Source of the DNA: Trujillonella endophytica
GTDB taxonomy: Bacteria > Actinomycetota > Actinomycetes > Mycobacteriales > Geodermatophilaceae
DNA: 64,000 nucleotides
Direction of reading: 5' to 3'
NCBI RefSeq assembly: GCF_019799905.1
Contig: NZ_JABGCI010000001.1
Coordinates: 1,322,483-1,386,482, forward strand
The translations under genes and the position numbers were made by a program. Below, in pieces: positions 18,194-27,224 of this stretch (positions are counted from its first letter, which is position 1; each line of letters opens with the position of its first letter). The notes under the pieces are model-generated. The model had not been told where the DNA came from and made no database searches. It was given only the letters and a program-made list of their open reading frames with translations.

Positions 18194-18913
18194 GTGTCTG
18201 CACCCATGGCGAGCACCGCCCGCGGCGTGACCCGCGTGCTCATCCTCGCCGACGCCCCGGTCCTGCGCCGTGGGCTGGTCAGCATGATCAACGAGACCGC
18301 CGGGATGCAGTCGGTCGGCACCCCGGGCGAGCTGCGCCGGGCCCTGACCCTGGTCGAGACCGCCCGCCCCGACGCGGTCGTCGTCGAGCTCGGCTCGGGC
18401 CGCGCCGCCACCCTCGCCGCCTGCCGCGACCTGCGCCGCCGCTTCCCCCGGGTCGCCATCATCGCGCTGGCCACCTCCGAGGACCCGGCCGTGGTCAACG
18501 AGGCCGTCGCCGCCGGTGTCCGCGGGTACCTGATGATCAACACGAGCCCGACGCTGCTCGGCTGGGCCATCCTGGCCGCCCGCGCCGGCCGCACCGTGGT
18601 CGACCCGCAGATCCGCCGCGTCGAGCCGTCGGCCCTGCCGGCCGCCAAGCCCTTCGCCCCCGAGGTCCCCCTCACCCGCCGCGAGTCCGACGTCCTCGAC
18701 GAGCTGCTCCAGGGCCAGTCGAACCGCCAGATCGGCCGCAACCTCTTCATCAGCGAGGACACCGTCAAGAGCCACGTCAAGGCCATCCTGCGCAAGCTGG
18801 GTGCTCGCGACCGGGCCCACGCGGTCTCCCTCGTGCTCTCCTCGCGGGCCGCCGGTGGCGGCTGCACCTGCGGGGCGCACGCGGTCGTCCCCGCCGAGAC
18901 CGCCGACGTCTGA
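18194..18913 (+). CDS. LuxR-family orphan response regulator with degenerate receiver
   Basis: A 239-aa protein with a receiver-like domain (15-135) and a LuxR/FixJ HTH (about 158-215: LTRRESDVLDELLQGQSNRQ, then TVKSHVKAILRKLGARDR). The phosphorylation pocket is eroded: the usual Asp pair is Ala19-Asp20, the acceptor Asp is Glu65 (VVVELGSG) and the conserved Lys is Ile115 (YLMINTSP). It therefore probably works without phosphorylation, like atypical regulators such as BldM/WhiI types. No kinase gene is adjacent. The tail has a GGGCTCGAH cluster (Cys224, Cys226, His229) that might bind metal. The GTG start has CGGAG 6 nt upstream. Targets are unknown. Confidence 0.88.
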   Translation: MSAPMASTARGVTRVLILADAPVLRRGLVSMINETAGMQSVGTPGELRRALTLVETARPDAVVVELGSGRAATLAACRDLRRRFPRVAIIALATSEDPAVVNEAVAAGVRGYLMINTSPTLLGWAILAARAGRTVVDPQIRRVEPSALPAAKPFAPEVPLTRRESDVLDELLQGQSNRQIGRNLFISEDTVKSHVKAILRKLGARDRAHAVSLVLSSRAAGGGCTCGAHAVVPAETADV

Positions 18914-18917
18914 CGAA

Positions 18918-18970
18918 GGACCTCCCTGCCCCCACCGCTCGCGAGCTCGCGGCGGGCCCCTGCAGGGAGG
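18918..18970 (+). repeat. Nested palindrome element, copy 2
   Basis: The outer stem CCTCCCTGC (18922-18929 region) pairs perfectly with GCAGGGAGG (18962-18970). The inner stem CCCACCG/CGGCGGG has one A-C mismatch around the loop ctcgcgagctcg. It starts 4 nt after the regulator stop. The terminal CC of the family is missing in this copy. Confidence 0.8.
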
Positions 18971-19050
18971 ACGACGGACGGCGCCGGTCCGGACGGTTCG
19001 CCTCCTCAGCGATCCGGACCAGCGCCCCGCGACCTCCCGGTCGCACCCCT

Positions 19051-19091
19051 CCACGAGCCGGCCCCCTCCTGACCCGGGGGCCGGCTCGTGG
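19051..19091 (+). terminator. Strong hairpin terminator before rnhB
   Basis: A perfect 16-bp stem, CCACGAGCCGGCCCCC (19051-19066) with GGGGGCCGGCTCGTGG (19076-19091), and a 9-nt loop. It insulates rnhB from the regulator, in addition to palindrome copy 2. Confidence 0.85.
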
Positions 19092-19136
19092 CACGTCGAC
19101 GTCCGGGTGGGCGGCCGCCTCGTCGTCCTCCCGTCG

Positions 19137-19142
19137 TAGGGT
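19137..19142 (+). promoter_or_regulatory. -10 element TAGGGT for rnhB
   Basis: TAGGGT ends 9 nt before the ATG at 19152, giving a leaderless or nearly leaderless transcript for rnhB-DUF2469. No Shine-Dalgarno precedes the ATG. Confidence 0.5.
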
Positions 19143-19151
19143 CGGGACGCG

Positions 19152-19925
19152 ATGGCAGTCCGTACCGCCCCCCTCCGTCCCGCGCCCTCCTCGGCCGGCC
19201 GGACCACGGCCGCCGACGACCGGGCCGACGCGCTCTGGGCCATGGAGCGCTCGCTGCGCCGGCGCGGCTTCTCCGCCGTGGCCGGGGCCGACGAGGCCGG
19301 TCGCGGCGCGTGCGCCGGGCCGCTGGTCGCGGCGGCCTGCGTGCTCCCGCCGGGACGACGGGGACGGGTGCCGGAGCTGGCGGACTCCAAGCTGCTCACC
19401 GCGGCGGCGCGCGAGCGGGTCTACACCGAGGTCGTCGAGCGGGCGGTCGCCTGGTCGGTCGTGGTGATGCCCGTTCCCGACCTCGACGCCCGCGGCATGC
19501 ACGTCACCAACATCGAGGCCCTCCGCCGGGCGGTGTGGCTGCTCGACCCCGGCGCGGACTACGTGCTCACCGACGGCTTCCCGGTGAGCGGCCTGGCCCG
19601 GCCGACGCTCGCGGTGTGGAAGGGCGACCGGGTCGCGGCGTGCGTCGCCGCCGCCTCCGTGCTGGCCAAGGTGACGCGGGACCGCATGATGCTCGAGCTG
19701 CACGAGCGCTTCCCGGAGTACGACTTCGCCGTGCACAAGGGCTACATCACCGATGCGCACAGCGCCGCCCTGGACCGCCACGGACCCTGTCCGGAGCACC
19801 GCCGGCGCTTCGTCAACGTGGCCCGCGCGGCCGCGGCACACGCCGGTCGGGACGCCGGGCTGACCGGTGAGGCGCCCATGGTCGATGATGGGCACATGCG
19901 CACCGTCTCCGGAGAGCCGCGATGA
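19152..19925 (+). CDS. rnhB: Ribonuclease HII
   Basis: A 257-aa enzyme that cuts RNA in RNA-DNA hybrids and at misincorporated ribonucleotides. Catalytic acids are in GADEAGRGACAGPLVAAA (Asp47, Glu48), with further family blocks ADSKLL, VLTDGF and KGDRVAACVAAASVLAKVTRD. The N-terminal ~40 residues are extra but the TAGGGT promoter supports the ATG at 19152. The stop overlaps the DUF2469 start (ATGA), the conserved arrangement in actinobacteria. Confidence 0.96.
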   Translation: MAVRTAPLRPAPSSAGRTTAADDRADALWAMERSLRRRGFSAVAGADEAGRGACAGPLVAAACVLPPGRRGRVPELADSKLLTAAARERVYTEVVERAVAWSVVVMPVPDLDARGMHVTNIEALRRAVWLLDPGADYVLTDGFPVSGLARPTLAVWKGDRVAACVAAASVLAKVTRDRMMLELHERFPEYDFAVHKGYITDAHSAALDRHGPCPEHRRRFVNVARAAAAHAGRDAGLTGEAPMVDDGHMRTVSGEPR

Positions 19926-20242
19926 GTACCGAGGACCTGGAGAAGTACGAGACCGAGATGGAGCTGCAGCTCTATCGCGAGTACCGGGACATCGTCCGCC
20001 AGTTCACCTACGTGGTGGAGACCGAGCGGCGCTTCTACCTGGCCAACTCCGTGGACCTGCAGGTGCGCGAGGCCGGCGGCGAGGTCTTCTTCGAACTGAA
20101 GCTCTCCGACGCCTGGGTGTGGGACATGTACCGGCCCGCCCGGTTCGTGCGCAACGTGCGCGTGCTGACGTTCAAGGACGTCAACGTCGAGGAGCTGGAC
20201 AAGCCGGACCTGGAACTGCCCGACGGGGGCAGGCTGCCCTGA
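19922..20242 (+). CDS. DUF2469 family protein
   Basis: A 106-aa protein of the strictly actinobacterial DUF2469 family, always next to rnhB. It starts SAEDLEKYETEME-like (here STEDLEKYETEMELQLYREY) and has the conserved VETERRFYLAN and LSDAWVWDMYRPARFV blocks. No catalytic motif is visible and the function is unknown. It is translationally coupled to rnhB by ATGA. Confidence 0.95.
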   Translation: MSTEDLEKYETEMELQLYREYRDIVRQFTYVVETERRFYLANSVDLQVREAGGEVFFELKLSDAWVWDMYRPARFVRNVRVLTFKDVNVEELDKPDLELPDGGRLP

Positions 20243-20388
20243 CCCGGGCGGGGAGCGGTGGTGGCGCATGCGGTGAGGGTCGTCCGCGCCGCTGACGTCT
20301 CCCCGCGGCGCCGTCCACAGGCGCCGGCGCAGTCCACAGACCTGTCCGGACGACGATTCCCCGCGCCCGCCCGGGCGACGGTTCCCGG

Positions 20389-20748
20389 GTGCGAACGACG
20401 ACGGAACTGGGGCAGCGCGGTGAGCGGATCGCCGCCCGCTATCTGACCGACCGCGGGCTGCGGCTGCTCGACCGCAACTGGCGTTGCCGCGAGGGCGAGC
20501 TCGACATCGTGGCCCGCGACGGCGACGCGATCGTCTTCTGCGAGGTCAAGACCCGCCGTGAGGTCGGGTTCGGCCACCCGGTCGAGGCCGTCACCCCCAC
20601 CAAGCAGCGGCGGCTGCGGATCCTGGCCCACCGCTGGCTGGCCGCGCACGACGAGCACGCGCCCGACCTGCGCTTCGACGTCGTCGGCGTGCTCGTCCCG
20701 GCCGGAGGGCCGGCGGTCGTGACGCACCTTCCGGCGGCGTTCTCGTGA
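20389..20748 (+). CDS. YraN family (UPF0102) endonuclease-like protein
   Basis: A 119-aa protein with a PD-(D/E)XK-type core, GELDIVARDGDAIVFCEVKTR, preceded by LGQRGERIAARYL. YraN proteins stand beside comM/dprA in many bacteria and are suspected of a role in DNA recombination or uptake; activity is not established. The GTG start is 146 bp after DUF2469; that gap contains no gene. The stop overlaps the comM start (GTGA). Confidence 0.92.
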   Translation: MRTTTELGQRGERIAARYLTDRGLRLLDRNWRCREGELDIVARDGDAIVFCEVKTRREVGFGHPVEAVTPTKQRRLRILAHRWLAAHDEHAPDLRFDVVGVLVPAGGPAVVTHLPAAFS

Positions 20749-22265
20749 GCCTGGCCCGCACGTGGTCGGTCGGCCTGGCCGGCGTCCACGGCGCCATGGT
20801 CGAGGTTGAGGTCGACATGTCGGCCGGCATGCCGGGCGTGGTGCTCGTCGGACTGCCCGACACGGTGGTGCGCCAGTCGGTGGACCGGGTGCGCGCGGCC
20901 GTCGTCAACGCCGGGGCCGCCTGGCCGCTGCGGCGGACGACGATCGGCCTGTCCCCGGCCTCCATGCCCAAGCAGGGCAGCGGCTTCGACCTGGCGCTGG
21001 CCGCGGGGGTGCTCGCGGCTGGCGACGCGGTGCCCGCGGACGCGGTCAGCGACCTCGTGCTGCTCGGGGAGCTGGGGCTGGACGGCACGGTGCGGGCCAT
21101 CCGTGGGGTGCTGCCCGCCGTCCTGGAGGCCCGGCGGGCGGGGCACCGGCAGGTCGTCGTCCCGCTGGGCAACGCCGACGAGGCGGCGCTCGTCGAGGGC
21201 ATCGCCGTCCTCCCCGTGGGCTCGCTGCGTGAGCTGCTGGCCCACCTCACCGGGCGGTCGCGGCTGGAGCCGCACGTCCGGGGGAGCCTCCCCGAGCCGC
21301 CCCCGGGGCCCGACCTCGGGGACGTCGTCGGCCAGGCGGTCGGCCGGCGGGCCGTCGAGGTGGCCGCCGCGGGCGGGCACCACCTGTTCCTCGCCGGCCC
21401 CCCGGGCGCGGGCAAGACCATGCTCGCCGAGCGCCTGCCCGGACTGCTGCCACCGCTCGACGAGCCGGCCGCACTGGAGGTGACCGCCATCCACTCGGTG
21501 GCGGGCACCCTGCCGCCGGAGGCGCCCCTGGTCACGCGACCGCCGTTCGAGGCGCCGCACCACTCGGCGACCATGGCGGCGCTGGTGGGCGGGGGCTCGG
21601 GGCAGATCCGGCCGGGGGCGCTGTGCCGGGCCCACCGCGGCGTGCTGTTCCTCGACGAGAGCCCCGAGTTCCCCCGCGCCGTCCTGGACACCCTGCGCCA
21701 GCCGCTCGAGCGGGGGACGGTCACCATCTCCCGCGCGTCCGGCGCGGCGACCTTCCCGTGCCGCGCCCAGCTGGTGCTGGCCGCGAACCCCTGTCCGTGC
21801 GCCACGGCGGCCGGTGACGCCGCCTGCACGTGCAGCGCCCACGAGCGGCGGCGCTACCAGGCCCGGCTCTCCGGACCGCTGCTGGACCGCATCGACCTGC
21901 GCGTCGACCTGCCACCGGTCACCCGCGCCGCCTGGCTGGACGGGACGAGCCCACCGGAGTCGTCCGCTGCGGTGGCTGCCCGGGTCGCCGAGGCGCGTGC
22001 CGCCGCGGCCGAGCGCCTGCGCGACAGCGGGCTGACGCTGAACGCGCACGTGCCCGGCCGGCTGCTCCGGGAACGGTGGGTGGTGCCGCGCCCGGCGTCG
22101 CGCCTGGCCGAGCGGGCGCTGGAGCGCGGCGTCCTGTCGGTGCGGGGCCTCGACCGGGTGCTGCGCGTCGCCTGGACGCTGGCCGACCTCGCCGGCTGCA
22201 CCGTCCCCGGCCCCGAGCAGGTCGCCGAGGCCCTCGGGATGCGGCTGCAGCGGGTGGCCGCATGA
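20745..22265 (+). CDS. comM: YifB/ComM family Mg-chelatase-like AAA+ ATPase
   Basis: This 506-aa protein matches ComM, a hexameric helicase that promotes branch migration during natural transformation. Order: an N-terminal Lon-like domain (VEVDMSAGMPGVVLVGLPD, KQGSGFDLALAAGVL), the AAA+ module with Walker A AGPPGAGKT, Walker B LFLDESPEF and sensor LVLAANPCPC, then a four-Cys insert CPC...CTC typical of the family, and the Mg-chelatase C-terminal domain. It overlaps yraN and dprA, forming a yraN-comM-dprA unit. Whether this organism is transformable is not known. Confidence 0.94.
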   Translation: MSLARTWSVGLAGVHGAMVEVEVDMSAGMPGVVLVGLPDTVVRQSVDRVRAAVVNAGAAWPLRRTTIGLSPASMPKQGSGFDLALAAGVLAAGDAVPADAVSDLVLLGELGLDGTVRAIRGVLPAVLEARRAGHRQVVVPLGNADEAALVEGIAVLPVGSLRELLAHLTGRSRLEPHVRGSLPEPPPGPDLGDVVGQAVGRRAVEVAAAGGHHLFLAGPPGAGKTMLAERLPGLLPPLDEPAALEVTAIHSVAGTLPPEAPLVTRPPFEAPHHSATMAALVGGGSGQIRPGALCRAHRGVLFLDESPEFPRAVLDTLRQPLERGTVTISRASGAATFPCRAQLVLAANPCPCATAAGDAACTCSAHERRRYQARLSGPLLDRIDLRVDLPPVTRAAWLDGTSPPESSAAVAARVAEARAAAAERLRDSGLTLNAHVPGRLLRERWVVPRPASRLAERALERGVLSVRGLDRVLRVAWTLADLAGCTVPGPEQVAEALGMRLQRVAA

Positions 22266-23500
22266 CCGCCGGGGCCGACCTGGACGGGGACCTCGCCTCG
22301 TCCGCCGGGGAGGGCGACCTCGCCGCGGTCCGCCGGGCACGGGCCTGGCTGAGCCGGGCGGCGGAGCCGGGCAGCGTGGCGGTCTGGCGCTTCGTGGAGC
22401 GAGCCGGACCGGTGGAGGCGGTCCGGCTGCTGCGGGCGGGCGGGGCACCCGAGGCCGTGCAGGCGCTGGTGGGCGTCCGGGCGCAGCAGGACGCGAGCCT
22501 GGCCGACCTGCGCCGCGCGGAGCGGTGCGGCGGACGGCTCGTGATCCCGGAGGACGACGAGTGGCCCGCGCTGGCACTGCACGCACTCACCGTGGCGGTC
22601 ACCGGTGAACCCACCGACGGCGGCGAGATGACCGACCGGACGAGAGCGCCGGTCCCGCCGGTGGCCCTGTGGGTCCGCGGCCGCGGGCACCTGGCGGAGG
22701 TGATCGACCGGTCCGTGGCCCTCGTCGGTGCGCGGGCGTGCACGACCTACGGCGAGCACGTGGCCGGTGACCTGGCGCACCGGCTGGGGGACCGGGGCTG
22801 GACGGTGGTGTCCGGGGGGGCCTACGGCATCGACGCCGCCGCGCACCGGGGCGCGCTGGCCGCCGGGGCGCCCACGGTGGCGGTGCTCGCCTGCGGGATC
22901 GACCGGGTCTACCCGAGCGGCAACGGCGCGCTCCTGGAGCGGATCGCGCAGGAGGGGCTCGTCGTCAGCGAGTGGCCACCGGGCGCGGCGCCGCACCGGC
23001 ACCGGTTCCTGGTCCGCAACCGGCTGATCGCGGCGCTCACCCGCGGCACGGTCGTGGTGGAGGCGGCGGCTCGGTCCGGCGCCCAGGCGACGGCGCGGCG
23101 CGCCTGCCGGCTGGGTCGTCCCGTGATGGTCGTCCCGGGCCCGGTCACCTCGGCGATGAGCGTCGGCTGCCACGAGCTGCTGAGGGACGCCGCCGTGGGC
23201 GCCGTCCTCGTGGGCAGCGCCGCCCACGTCCTCCAGGAGGTCGGCCGGCTGGGGGAGGACCTCGCCCCGCTGCCGGAGGCGGTGCCCGACGCGCGCGACG
23301 GTCTGTCGGACCTGGCCGTGCGCGTGCTCGACGCCTGCCCGGTGCGTGGGGGCGTCGGTCCGGAGCGGCTGGCGGTGGTGGCCGGCTGCGGGGTGGTCGA
23401 GGTCCTGCAGGTGCTGCCGGCGCTGGAGGTCGCCGGACTGGTCGAGTGGACGGGGACCGGCTGGCGGCTCGTACCGCCTCCCGAGGAGTGCGCGAGGTGA
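22262..23500 (+). CDS. dprA: DNA-processing protein DprA
   Basis: A 412-aa protein of the DprA/Smf family, which loads RecA on incoming single-stranded DNA. The Rossmann-like core has [67 protein letters not shown] and [18 protein letters not shown]. The N-terminal SAM-like region and the C-terminal winged-helix part (from about 340) are also present. Some N-terminal sequence ([13 protein letters not shown]) is an insertion. The ATG overlaps the comM stop (ATGA). It ends 2 nt before the stop of the convergent thioesterase. Confidence 0.95.
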   Translation: MTAGADLDGDLASSAGEGDLAAVRRARAWLSRAAEPGSVAVWRFVERAGPVEAVRLLRAGGAPEAVQALVGVRAQQDASLADLRRAERCGGRLVIPEDDEWPALALHALTVAVTGEPTDGGEMTDRTRAPVPPVALWVRGRGHLAEVIDRSVALVGARACTTYGEHVAGDLAHRLGDRGWTVVSGGAYGIDAAAHRGALAAGAPTVAVLACGIDRVYPSGNGALLERIAQEGLVVSEWPPGAAPHRHRFLVRNRLIAALTRGTVVVEAAARSGAQATARRACRLGRPVMVVPGPVTSAMSVGCHELLRDAAVGAVLVGSAAHVLQEVGRLGEDLAPLPEAVPDARDGLSDLAVRVLDACPVRGGVGPERLAVVAGCGVVEVLQVLPALEVAGLVEWTGTGWRLVPPPEECAR

Positions 23501-23502
23501 GG

Positions 23503-24306
23503 TCAGCCGCGCGGCGGGAAGGTCAGCACCTGCTGGGCGAAGGAGGCCACGACCGCGCCGTCGTGGGTGCGGACGGTGCCGTGGACGAGCCCACGGCTGC
23601 CCCGGACCCGGACCGGCTGCGCGGAGTACAGCAGCCACTCGCCGGCGTCCATGGGGCAGTGGAACCACAGCGTGTGGTCCATCGTGACCCCGCGGGTCTC
23701 CGGGGGCGGCGGCGAGCCGGGCACCTGGGCGGCGGAGAAGACCATGTAGTCCGAGACGAACGCGACCACGGCGGCGTGCAGCCCCGGGTCGTCGGGCAGC
23801 GGCTGGTGCGGACGGACCCAGTACGGGTGCAGGGGGTCGAACACGTCAGCTCCGGCGTCGACCCGGTGGCGTCCCGCCGGCCGGAACTCGAACGGGTCCA
23901 TCCCCATGAGCCGCACCGCGTCCGGTGCGATCCCGCCGGGTCCGGCGGGCATCGGGAGCCGGGGCTCCTGCCAGTCGGTGCCCTCGCCTGCGGCGTGGAA
24001 GGAGGCGGTCAGCAGCAGCGGGGTGTTGCCGCCCTGCTCCACGGTCACCAGCCGGACGGCGCTCGAGCGCCCGTCCCGCACCGACCGCACCCCGAGGGTG
24101 AGCGGGCTGCCCAGCTCTCCGCCGGACGGGAACACCGCGTGCACGGAGGAGGGGAGGAGTCCCGGCGCGACGGTGCGGGCCGCCGCGCGCACCGCCAGCG
24201 CCAGCGTGTACCCGCCGTACAGGTGCCCGGCGGCGAGCGGCTCGTTCTCGAACGCGGCGTCCCCCCGTGGGTGCAGTCGGAGCAGCGCGTCGAAGTCGTG
24301 GGGCAT
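23503..24306 (-). CDS. Acyl-CoA thioesterase II (TesB-like)
   Basis: A 267-aa double-hotdog protein. Recognisable TesB features are [16 protein letters not shown] near the N terminus (first hotdog), the repeat [31 protein letters not shown], and the second hotdog with [37 protein letters not shown]. It would hydrolyse acyl-CoA esters; chain length is unknown. The ATG start gives a natural N terminus; a TAGGGA lies a few nt upstream on this strand and might serve a leaderless promoter. It is convergent with dprA and divergent from xerC. Confidence 0.88.
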   Translation of the reverse strand: MPHDFDALLRLHPRGDAAFENEPLAAGHLYGGYTLALAVRAAARTVAPGLLPSSVHAVFPSGGELGSPLTLGVRSVRDGRSSAVRLVTVEQGGNTPLLLTASFHAAGEGTDWQEPRLPMPAGPGGIAPDAVRLMGMDPFEFRPAGRHRVDAGADVFDPLHPYWVRPHQPLPDDPGLHAAVVAFVSDYMVFSAAQVPGSPPPPETRGVTMDHTLWFHCPMDAGEWLLYSAQPVRVRGSRGLVHGTVRTHDGAVVASFAQQVLTFPPRG

Positions 24307-24376
24307 ACCGGATCCCTACCACCGTGTCCTCGACCGGCAGTTCCGCGTCATGACGAGGCCGGTCCGGCGCGCCCGC

Positions 24377-24405
24377 TTGACCCATCCGGGGCGCCGACGG
24401 ACGGT
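24377..24405 (+). promoter_or_regulatory. Candidate promoter of xerC
   Basis: TTGACC (24377-24382) and GACGGT (24400-24405) are separated by 17 nt. A start of transcription near 24412 would coincide with the GTG start codon. The -10 match is poor, so this is tentative. Confidence 0.35.
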
Positions 24406-24411
24406 CGCACC

Positions 24412-25347
24412 GTGTCCGGGTCCACGGTCGAGCTGCGCGGTGGGCTGCCGCCCGCCCTGGCCGCGGTCGTGGACGACTACGACGAGCACCTCCGGGGTGC
24501 CCGTGAGCTGTCGGACCACACGGTGCGCGCCTACGTCACCGACACCGTGTCGCTGCTCGACCACCTGGCGCGGCGCAGCGGCACGCGCGTCGACGACCTG
24601 GACCTGGCCACCCTGCGCAGCTGGCTCGCCAAGGGCCGCACCACCGGCGACAGCCGGGCCACGACCGCGCGGCGCGCGGCGGCGGCCCGGTCGTTCACGC
24701 GGTGGCTGCGCCGGACCGGGCTGACACCCGAGGACGTCGGCCTGCGGCTGGTCAGCCCCAAGGCCCACCGCACGCTGCCCGACGTGCTCGCGCCCGACCA
24801 GGCCCGAGCGGTGGTCGAGTCCGCGGCCGGAGCCGAGGAGCCGGTCGGCCTGCGCGACGCGGTCGTGCTCGAACTGCTCTACGCCAGTGGCATCCGGGTC
24901 AGCGAGCTGGTGGGCCTCGACGTGGACGACGTGGACCGCGGGCGCCGCCTCCTGCGCGTGCTGGGCAAGGGCCGCAAGGAGCGCAGCGTTCCCTACGGGG
25001 TGCCGGCCGAGCGGGCGCTGGACGCCTGGCTGACCCGCGGGCGGCCGGCGCTGGCCACCGAGCGGTCCGGTCCGGCGCTGCTGCTCGGCGCGCGCGGCGG
25101 CCGGCTCGACCCACGGGAGGCGCGGCGCACCGTGCACGCGGCCGTCGCCACGGCGCCCGGCGCCCCCGACATCGGCCCCCACGGACTGCGGCACTCGGCG
25201 GCGACCCACGTGCTGGAAGGCGGCGCCGACCTGCGCTCGGTCCAGGAGCTGCTCGGGCACGCTAGCCTCGCGACGACGCAGATCTACACGCACGTGACGG
25301 TCGAACGGCTCCGCGCAGTGCACGCCCAGGCCCATCCCCGCGCGTGA
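24412..25347 (+). CDS. xerC: Tyrosine recombinase XerC
   Basis: A 311-aa integrase-family recombinase of the size of XerC/XerD, which resolves chromosome dimers at dif. An N-terminal SAM-like core-binding domain (13-105) precedes the catalytic domain with Arg162 (SGIRVSEL), Lys186 (LGKGRKER), His257-x-x-Arg260 ([11 protein letters not shown]), His283 (LLGHAS) and nucleophile Tyr292 (TQIYTHV). All catalytic residues are present. It is not near mobile DNA, and its position between dprA and whiG is the conserved place for xerC in actinobacteria, so a housekeeping role is more likely than a phage integrase. Confidence 0.93.
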   Translation: MSGSTVELRGGLPPALAAVVDDYDEHLRGARELSDHTVRAYVTDTVSLLDHLARRSGTRVDDLDLATLRSWLAKGRTTGDSRATTARRAAAARSFTRWLRRTGLTPEDVGLRLVSPKAHRTLPDVLAPDQARAVVESAAGAEEPVGLRDAVVLELLYASGIRVSELVGLDVDDVDRGRRLLRVLGKGRKERSVPYGVPAERALDAWLTRGRPALATERSGPALLLGARGGRLDPREARRTVHAAVATAPGAPDIGPHGLRHSAATHVLEGGADLRSVQELLGHASLATTQIYTHVTVERLRAVHAQAHPRA

Positions 25348-25364
25348 GGGAGCCCAGGGGTGCC

Positions 25365-25370
25365 GATACT
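25365..25370 (+). promoter_or_regulatory. -10 element GATACT for the WhiG-type sigma gene
   Basis: GATACT ends 8 nt before the ATG at 25379, so the mRNA would be leaderless. The same hexamer precedes ispG at nearly the same distance. Confidence 0.5.
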
Positions 25371-25378
25371 GGACTGCG

Positions 25379-26233
25379 ATGCCCACCAGGGGCCGTCGCG
25401 GCGGACCCATGAGCGAGCGGGGGAGCTCCACCGTGCCCGAGGCGACGATCGACACCCGCGACAGCCCGAACGAGGACACCGACGCGGCGATCGTCGCGTT
25501 GTGGCGTGACTACGTCGCCGACCGCGATCCCGCGCTGCGCGACCGGCTGATCCTGCACTACGCCCCGCTGGTCAAGTACGTCGCCGGCCGGGTCGGCTCC
25601 GGCCTCCCCGCCCACGTGGAGCAGGCCGACCTCGCGTCGTACGGGACCTTCGGGCTCATCGACGCGATCACCCGCTACCAGCCCTCGCGCGAGGTCAAGT
25701 TCGAGAGCTACGCGATGGCGCGCATCCGCGGCGCGATCATCGACGAGCTGCGCACCACCGACTGGATCCCGCGGTCGGTCCGCAGCAAGGCCCGCCTGTT
25801 CGAGCGGACCGTCGCCGCCCTGGAGAGCAAGCTCCGCCGCAGCCCCACCGACGAGGAGGTGGCCGCGGAGATGGACATGGACGTCGAGGACGTCCGCAAG
25901 TTCCTCGGCCAGCTCTCCCTGGTCAACGTGGTGGCCCTCGACGAGCTGCTCACCGACGACGACGGCGGCGCCCCGCGGCTCGTCGACACGCTGCAGGACA
26001 ACCGGGCCCTCGATCCGCAGGCGATGGCCGAGCACAGCGAGGCGCGGCAGCTGCTGGCCCGTGCCGTCGAGCAGCTGCCGGAGCGGGAGAAGGTCGTCGT
26101 CAGCCTCTACTACTTCGAGGGGCTCACCCTCGCCGACATCGGCCGCGTCCTCGGCGTCACGGAGAGCCGCATCTGCCAGCTGCACACCAAGGCCGTGCTG
26201 CACCTGCGGACGAAGCTCGCCGACTTCGCCTGA
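25379..26233 (+). CDS. whiG: RNA polymerase sigma factor of the WhiG/FliA family
   Basis: A 284-aa sigma-70 family factor. Region 2: [61 protein letters not shown] with the [12 protein letters not shown] stretch typical of WhiG/FliA; region 3: [16 protein letters not shown]; region 4 [43 protein letters not shown]. In Streptomyces WhiG commits aerial hyphae to sporulation; in motile relatives it directs flagellar genes. Either is possible in Geodermatophilaceae, which are often motile and budding. The start at 25379 is favoured by GATACT; Met11 is an alternative. Confidence 0.9.
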   Translation: MPTRGRRGGPMSERGSSTVPEATIDTRDSPNEDTDAAIVALWRDYVADRDPALRDRLILHYAPLVKYVAGRVGSGLPAHVEQADLASYGTFGLIDAITRYQPSREVKFESYAMARIRGAIIDELRTTDWIPRSVRSKARLFERTVAALESKLRRSPTDEEVAAEMDMDVEDVRKFLGQLSLVNVVALDELLTDDDGGAPRLVDTLQDNRALDPQAMAEHSEARQLLARAVEQLPEREKVVVSLYYFEGLTLADIGRVLGVTESRICQLHTKAVLHLRTKLADFA

Positions 26234-26261
26234 CGGTGCAGCCGTCTCCGCCGGCCCGGCC

Positions 26262-26552
26262 GTGACGGTCCTCGAGCACGCCCTGCCCCCGGTCCGGCCA
26301 GGACAGGAGCAGGCCTTCGAGTCGGCCTTCCGTGCGGCCCGGCCGGTCATCGGGGCCTCGCGGGGCTGCCGCCGGCTGTCGCTGTTCCGCTGTCTGGAGC
26401 GGCCCTCGACCCACCTGGTGCTCGTCGAGTGGGATCGGCTGGCCGACCACACCGAGGGCTTCCGCGGCTCGCCGGCCCACCAGCGCTGGCGCGAACTCCT
26501 GCACCACTTCCACGACCCGTTCCCCACGGTCGAGCACGTCACCGAGGTCTGA
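26262..26552 (+). CDS. Antibiotic biosynthesis monooxygenase (ABM) domain protein
   Basis: A 96-aa ferredoxin-like single-domain protein with the ABM pattern: VRPGQEQAFESAFRAARPVIGASRGCRRLSLFR, then LVEWDRLADHTEGFRGSPAHQRW. No catalytic residue can be named; the family includes monooxygenases, haem degraders and proteins of unknown activity. The GTG start lies 28 nt after the sigma gene, so it is probably cotranscribed with it. It is convergent with the M23-like gene. Confidence 0.75.
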   Translation: MTVLEHALPPVRPGQEQAFESAFRAARPVIGASRGCRRLSLFRCLERPSTHLVLVEWDRLADHTEGFRGSPAHQRWRELLHHFHDPFPTVEHVTEV

Positions 26553-26561
26553 CGGACCACG

Positions 26562-27119
26562 TCACACCGCGGGGAGCAGCCGCACGCGCGGCGGCGCCAG
26601 CAGCGACAACGGGTCGAGGTAGGTCTCGCCCCGGCGCAGACCCCAGTGCAGGCAGGCGGCGGCCGGGCACCCGTCGTGCCCGGCGGCGACCGTGCCGATG
26701 GGGGAGCCCCGCGTCACCGCCTGGCCGGCGCCCACGGACGGGTCGACCGGCTCGTACGTCGTCCGCAGGCCGCCGGGGTGGTCGATGCTCACCAGCGGGC
26801 GGCCGGCCACCGGGCCGGCGAAGACGACGACCCCGTCCCCCGCGGCGAGCACCACCGCGCCCGGGGCCGCGGCGAGGTCGACGCCGCGGTGCCCGGGGCC
26901 GTACGGCGAGGCGGGGGCCTCGAAGGTCCGGGTCACCACCAGGTCGGGCAGGGGCGCCGTCCACCCCGCGGCAGCCCGGGCCGGCGGCGCGGGCGTGGCC
27001 GGAGCCGGCGTGGCCGGAGCCACCACCCCCTGATCCACCACCGCCGGGTCCGCCACCGCGGAGGCGGGGGCGAGCAGGCCGGCCAGGGTGAGGAGGACGG
27101 TCAGCAGGCGGAGCGGCAC
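26562..27119 (-). CDS. Secreted M23 (LytM) family protein lacking catalytic histidines
   Basis: A 185-aa exported protein: signal peptide 1-23 ([19 protein letters not shown], cut before Asp24), a Pro/Ala linker (33-52), then a LytM fold. Zinc ligands His77 and Asp81 (GHRGVDLAA) and His158 (CLHWGLRRG) are kept. The residues that act in catalysis in LytM are not: the first His of HxH is Cys156, and the YxHL histidine is replaced in TTYEPVDP (122-125). It may be a regulatory or cell-wall-binding pseudo-enzyme, or use Cys. GTG 27119 gives a proper signal peptide; GGAGG is about 13 nt upstream. Divergent from rpsB. Confidence 0.85.
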   Translation of the reverse strand: MPLRLLTVLLTLAGLLAPASAVADPAVVDQGVVAPATPAPATPAPPARAAAGWTAPLPDLVVTRTFEAPASPYGPGHRGVDLAAAPGAVVLAAGDGVVVFAGPVAGRPLVSIDHPGGLRTTYEPVDPSVGAGQAVTRGSPIGTVAAGHDGCPAAACLHWGLRRGETYLDPLSLLAPPRVRLLPAV

Positions 27120-27224
27120 GCGTCGACCCTGGCCTCCGCGGGGCCGGGCCGGCCGGGATCGGGCCGACCTGTGGACCGGAGCGTGGGCGGTGGACGGCCC
27201 ACGAGAGCGGCGATCAGCAGGGCG

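Noticed and set aside
24412..25347. Phage or integron integrase with an attachment site
   Set aside because: The tyrosine recombinase has housekeeping size and the conserved dprA-xerC-whiG neighbourhood; no tRNA, att repeat or cargo genes are near.
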